The notes under the pieces: model-generated
What the model was told of the DNA's origin: nothing
Seen by the model: the letters and a program-made list of their open reading frames with translations, nothing else
The model's database searches: none
Source: Desulfuromonadales bacterium
GTDB lineage: Bacteria; Desulfobacterota; Desulfuromonadia; Desulfuromonadales; Syntrophotaleaceae
Reading direction: 5' to 3'
Length of the DNA stretch: 49,958 nucleotides
Assembly (NCBI GenBank): GCA_013619105.1
Contig: JABXKU010000008.1
Span: forward strand, 1 to 49,958
Program-made: the position numbers and the translations under genes
Shown: positions 47,191 through 49,958 of the stretch, in pieces
How the letters are laid out: each line of letters begins with the position of its first letter
Position numbering within the stretch: the stretch's first letter is position 1

Positions 47191-48102
47191 TTATTTAGTC
47201 ATCGCCGCTACTTCGGCCGCAAAATCGTCAGACCGTTTTTCAACCCCTTCGCCGAGCTGGAAACGCTCATAGCGGGTCAGGGTGATTTCGCCACCAAGCT
47301 CCTTGGCCAAAGCCTCGACAACTTTACCGACTTTCAGATCGGGGTCGATGACGTAAGCCTGCTCAAGAAGACAAATTTCGCCAAAAAACTTATTAATTTG
47401 GCCGATGATAATCTTCTCGATGATGTTATCAGGCTTGCCGCTGTCTTTGGCTTTGGCACGCATGATCTCTTTTTCTTTTTCTACCACCTCGGCGGGAACC
47501 GCCTCGCGGTTGAGATACTGGGGGTTGGCGGCAGCTACATGCATCGCCAGGAGGCGACCAAGTGCCGCGACCTTGTCGTCACCACCCTTATCCGTTGCCA
47601 GCTCGACCATTACGCCGATCTTAACACCGTGAACATAGCTAACGACCTGACCGGCGGCTAATTCAAAACGGCCAAAGCGGCGCACATTGATGTTCTCGCC
47701 GATAGTAGCAATCTGATGGGTCTGCTCTTCGGCAACAGTACGACCGGTACCGGGGAAAGGGCTAGCCAGCAGTGCGTCCATATCTGCGGGAGCGTCCTTC
47801 AGTGCGGTCTCAGCAACGCCATTGGCAAAGCTGACAAAGCCGTCATTTTTGGCCACAAAGTCCGTTTCAGCATTGACTTCCACCAGCACACCACAAGCGC
47901 CTGTTCCGGCAGAAACGATCAAGCCTTCGGCGGCAGCACGGCCAGCCTTTTTAGCGGCAGCGGAAAGCCCTTTCTTACGCAGAATGTCGATGGCCTTATC
48001 AATATCGCCGTCCACTTCGCTAAGAGCCTTTTTGCAGTCCATCATCCCTGCGCCGGTCTTGCCACGCAACTCGGAAACCATCGATGCAGAAATCTTCGCC
48101 AC
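47191..48102 (-). CDS. tsf: Translation elongation factor Ts
   Basis: Nucleotide exchange factor for EF-Tu. 303 residues, the long form with a duplicated core domain. The N-terminal UBA-like domain has VSELRGKTGAGMMDCKKAL. The EF-Tu contact motif lies in VEVNAETDFVAKNDGFVSF. The C-terminal part has GKVVEALAKELGGEITLTRY. The start codon is GTG behind GAGGAGG. A terminator-like hairpin separates it from rpsB. Confidence 0.96.
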   Translation of the reverse strand: MAKISASMVSELRGKTGAGMMDCKKALSEVDGDIDKAIDILRKKGLSAAAKKAGRAAAEGLIVSAGTGACGVLVEVNAETDFVAKNDGFVSFANGVAETALKDAPADMDALLASPFPGTGRTVAEEQTHQIATIGENINVRRFGRFELAAGQVVSYVHGVKIGVMVELATDKGGDDKVAALGRLLAMHVAAANPQYLNREAVPAEVVEKEKEIMRAKAKDSGKPDNIIEKIIIGQINKFFGEICLLEQAYVIDPDLKVGKVVEALAKELGGEITLTRYERFQLGEGVEKRSDDFAAEVAAMTK

Positions 48103-48191
48103 AGTAACCTCCTCAAATATTCGTTGGCCGAACAGAGCCAGTACAATGGCCTGCCGGCCATTAATTAATAAATGGCCCTATGATTAATGAG

Positions 48192-48224
48192 AAAAAAGGC
48201 GGCCAGCATTCCTGACCGCCCCTT
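48192..48224 (-). terminator. Hairpin terminator/attenuator between rpsB and tsf
   Basis: Minus strand GGGGCGGTCAG, short loop, CTGGCCGCC, then TTTTTT. One internal mismatch. Placed inside an operon, so it probably sets the ratio of rpsB to tsf mRNA by partial termination. Confidence 0.75.
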
Positions 48225-48242
48225 TATTTTCACATACCGTAC

Positions 48243-49100
48243 TTAGGCTTTGTCTTCGGGTACCTCAGTAGAGGTCTCAGGGGCTACTTCAGCAACCTTA
48301 GGGGCTACTTCAACAACCTCAGGGGCCGCTTCAGCTACCTTAGGGGCTACTTCAGCAACCTCAACGACCTCACCAGCAGCCTCGGCCTCGTCCTGATCGG
48401 CACGGAGTGCCGCTTGGCGGATCTGCTCGCCCTCTTCGCAGGCGTCAGCCATGCGAGCAGCAAACAGACGAATAGCACGAATAGCGTCATCATTGCCGGG
48501 AATGATGTAATCGATGTCGTCGGGATCGCAGTTTGTATCAACAACCGCTACCACAGGAATGCCCAACTTACGGGCTTCTTTTACGGCAATGGTCTCTTTT
48601 TTCGGGTCGATAACGAAAATAGCGCCGGGGAGCTTGGTCATGTTCTTGATGCCGCCGAGGCTCTTTTCAAGTTTGGCCCTCTCCCGCTCCAGACCGAGAA
48701 CTTCTTTTTTGATCAGCAGGTCGTATGTTCCGTCCTGGGACATGATTTCAATCTTCTTCAGACGATCGATACTGCGCTTGATGGTGCTGAAGTTGGTCAG
48801 CATACCGCCGAGCCAACGGTTGTCAACATAGTACTGACCTGTCCGCTCGGTCTCTTCACGAACGGCGTCCTGAGCTTGTTTTTTGGTGCCGACGAACAGT
48901 ACTTTGTCGCCGTTCTGAACGGTATCACGCAAAAAGCTGTAAGCCTCTTTGAAATAGCGTACAGTCTTCTGCAGATCGATAATATAGATGCCGTTACGAG
49001 CGCCAAAAATATAAGGCTTCATTTTCGGGTTCCAGCGTTTGGTCTGGTGACCGAAATGAACCCCGGCTTCAAGCAGTTGCTTCATGGTGATCTGTGACAT
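48243..49100 (-). CDS. rpsB: 30S ribosomal protein S2
   Basis: 285 residues. Core motifs: [19 protein letters not shown] near the start, [49 protein letters not shown], and [19 protein letters not shown]. Start ATG 49100 follows AAGGAG; the frame runs on upstream without support. After about residue 235 comes an acidic, Ala/Pro/Val-rich tail built of repeated units of seven residues ([28 protein letters not shown]), longer than usual S2. First gene of rpsB-tsf-pyrH-frr. Confidence 0.97.
   Translation of the reverse strand: MSQITMKQLLEAGVHFGHQTKRWNPKMKPYIFGARNGIYIIDLQKTVRYFKEAYSFLRDTVQNGDKVLFVGTKKQAQDAVREETERTGQYYVDNRWLGGMLTNFSTIKRSIDRLKKIEIMSQDGTYDLLIKKEVLGLERERAKLEKSLGGIKNMTKLPGAIFVIDPKKETIAVKEARKLGIPVVAVVDTNCDPDDIDYIIPGNDDAIRAIRLFAARMADACEEGEQIRQAALRADQDEAEAAGEVVEVAEVAPKVAEAAPEVVEVAPKVAEVAPETSTEVPEDKA
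48280..48363 (-). repeat. 21-bp tandem repeat in the rpsB tail
   Basis: Four consecutive 21-bp units beginning GGGGCTACTTCAGCAACCT on the plus strand (48280, 48301, 48322, 48343), differing at a few positions. Each encodes one 7-residue unit, so gain or loss of units keeps the frame. Confidence 0.9.
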
Positions 49101-49310
49101 TTTTTTCTCCTTCATGCATCGGTTAAATTCTTCCGCGCCCTTCCTTCCCGCCAGAACCCTGCACCAAGCAGAGCACCACTGAAACAGGTCCAGACGCGTG
49201 CTGTTTTGAACAACACGTCTACTTAACATGGATACCCCGCCATAGCAAGGACAAAAAGGAGTTATGATCTCGTTTGCAAGGCCGTAAAAACTGTACTATT
49301 ATCCTTAGCT

Positions 49311-49958
49311 ATGTCGACATTTCGCATTCATCGTTATCTGCTCAAAGAGACCGCCTCTCCCATGTTGTTAGGTTTGGCTGTGTTCACTTTTGTGCTACTT
49401 TTGGGACGCCTGCTCAAGCTGGTGGAATTAGTCATTAACAAGGGCATTCCTCTACTCGACATGGCCCAGCTTTTTATCAGCATATTGCCAACCTTTCTGG
49501 TTCTTACCATTCCGCTGGCATTTTTGCTTGGGGTGATGCTCGGCTTCGGCCGGCTGTCTGCCGATGGAGAAATCCTGGCGTTGAAGTCGAGCGGGATCAG
49601 TCTCTATCAAATGGCCAGGCCTATCCTGTTACTAAGCCTGCCTGCTTGTCTGCTGACTGCGGCCATGACCCTTTACCTGCGGCCAACCTGCGAAACCTTT
49701 TTCCGCCAACAACTCTTCGACATTGCCGCCAGCCACGCTTCCGTTGGCCTACAGCCCCAGGTTTTTAATGACGAGTTTGACGGACTGGTACTCTACGCCA
49801 ACCGCATTGATGATCGTAGTGGCACTATGCAGCAGGTTTTCATTTCCGATGAACGCGACCCCTCTGCACCGGCCATTATCATGGCAGAAAAGGGTCTTCT
49901 GGTATCCGACAGCCTTAACCGGAAACTACTGTTACGACTCGAACAAGGCGCCATGCAC
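49311..49958 (+). CDS. lptF: LPS export permease, LptF/LptG family (N-terminal part, cut by window end)
   Basis: 216 codons are visible, with no stop before the window ends. The start MSTFRIHRYLLKETASPMLL, the first helix (about 17-37), the helices near 60-85 and 100-125, and the FGRLSADGEILALKSSG cytoplasmic segment match LptF/LptG permeases. These extract LPS from the inner membrane with LptB. A beta-jellyroll periplasmic domain begins after about residue 140. LptF is preferred over LptG from the overall look, with less certainty. The ribosome site is weak. Divergent from rpsB. Confidence 0.88.
   Translation, partial: MSTFRIHRYLLKETASPMLLGLAVFTFVLLLGRLLKLVELVINKGIPLLDMAQLFISILPTFLVLTIPLAFLLGVMLGFGRLSADGEILALKSSGISLYQMARPILLLSLPACLLTAAMTLYLRPTCETFFRQQLFDIAASHASVGLQPQVFNDEFDGLVLYANRIDDRSGTMQQVFISDERDPSAPAIIMAEKGLLVSDSLNRKLLLRLEQGAMH

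Overview
The window reads as chromosome from a Gram-negative bacterium of the Desulfuromonadales (Geobacter/Pelobacter/Desulfuromonas relatives). This is inferred from four things: the gene order of several blocks, periplasmic multiheme c-type cytochromes, a leuA T-box, and LPS-export, Sec and RseP genes. By eye the base composition is moderate (roughly 50-55% GC). Almost all genes lie on the minus strand, and most are housekeeping genes.

Layout. (1) 191-5206, minus: pheA-tyrA-aroA-cmk-ispH, the end of aromatic amino acid synthesis joined to cytidylate kinase and the last MEP-pathway enzyme. Two copies of an interspersed repeat of about 150 bp sit directly behind ispH and pheA. (2) 5370-7485: a divergent PLP aminotransferase, a decayed redoxin fragment and a YciA-type thioesterase. 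(3) 7890-9966, plus: an octaheme lipoprotein cytochrome, a membrane-anchored hexaheme NapC/NirT-like cytochrome and a tiny ferredoxin in which both clusters lack their second cysteine. (4) 10114-13624, accessory: an EF-hand protein, a LapA-like membrane protein, a frameshifted molybdenum-storage-protein homologue and a TolB-like propeller protein. (5) 13840-20787, minus: queA-tgt-yajC-secD-secF-recJ (tRNA queuosine, protein export, DNA repair). (6) 20987-25342, minus: rplM-rpsI, then argC, a Cys-rich DUF6485 protein, a YgiQ radical SAM protein and a DUF2065 protein. (7) 25853-28307: an FKBP lipoprotein, a long gene-poor stretch that looks like an unassigned transcription unit, and truA. (8) 28438-40305, minus: ilvD-ilvB-ilvN-(ilvC remnant)-psd-pssA, then T-box-leuA-leuC-leuD-leuB-asd. 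This is branched-chain amino acid synthesis plus phosphatidylethanolamine synthesis. (9) 40582-49100, minus: a YdcH protein, then rpsB-tsf-pyrH-frr and uppS-cdsA-dxr-rseP-tsaB (translation, UMP kinase, isoprenoid/phospholipid precursors, envelope proteolysis). (10) 49311-end, plus: start of an LptF-type permease.

The main surprises are small. Only the last ~35 codons of ilvC survive, with an in-frame stop, between ilvN and psd. The molybdenum-storage homologue is broken at a CACCG tandem repeat where one more unit would restore the frame. The ferredoxin has Asn and Asp at the second cysteine position of its two clusters. An orphan unit on the minus strand, ending in a good terminator, lies in the 980-bp gap between truA and the FKBP gene. 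I found no tRNA, rRNA, CRISPR array, intact insertion sequence or prophage.
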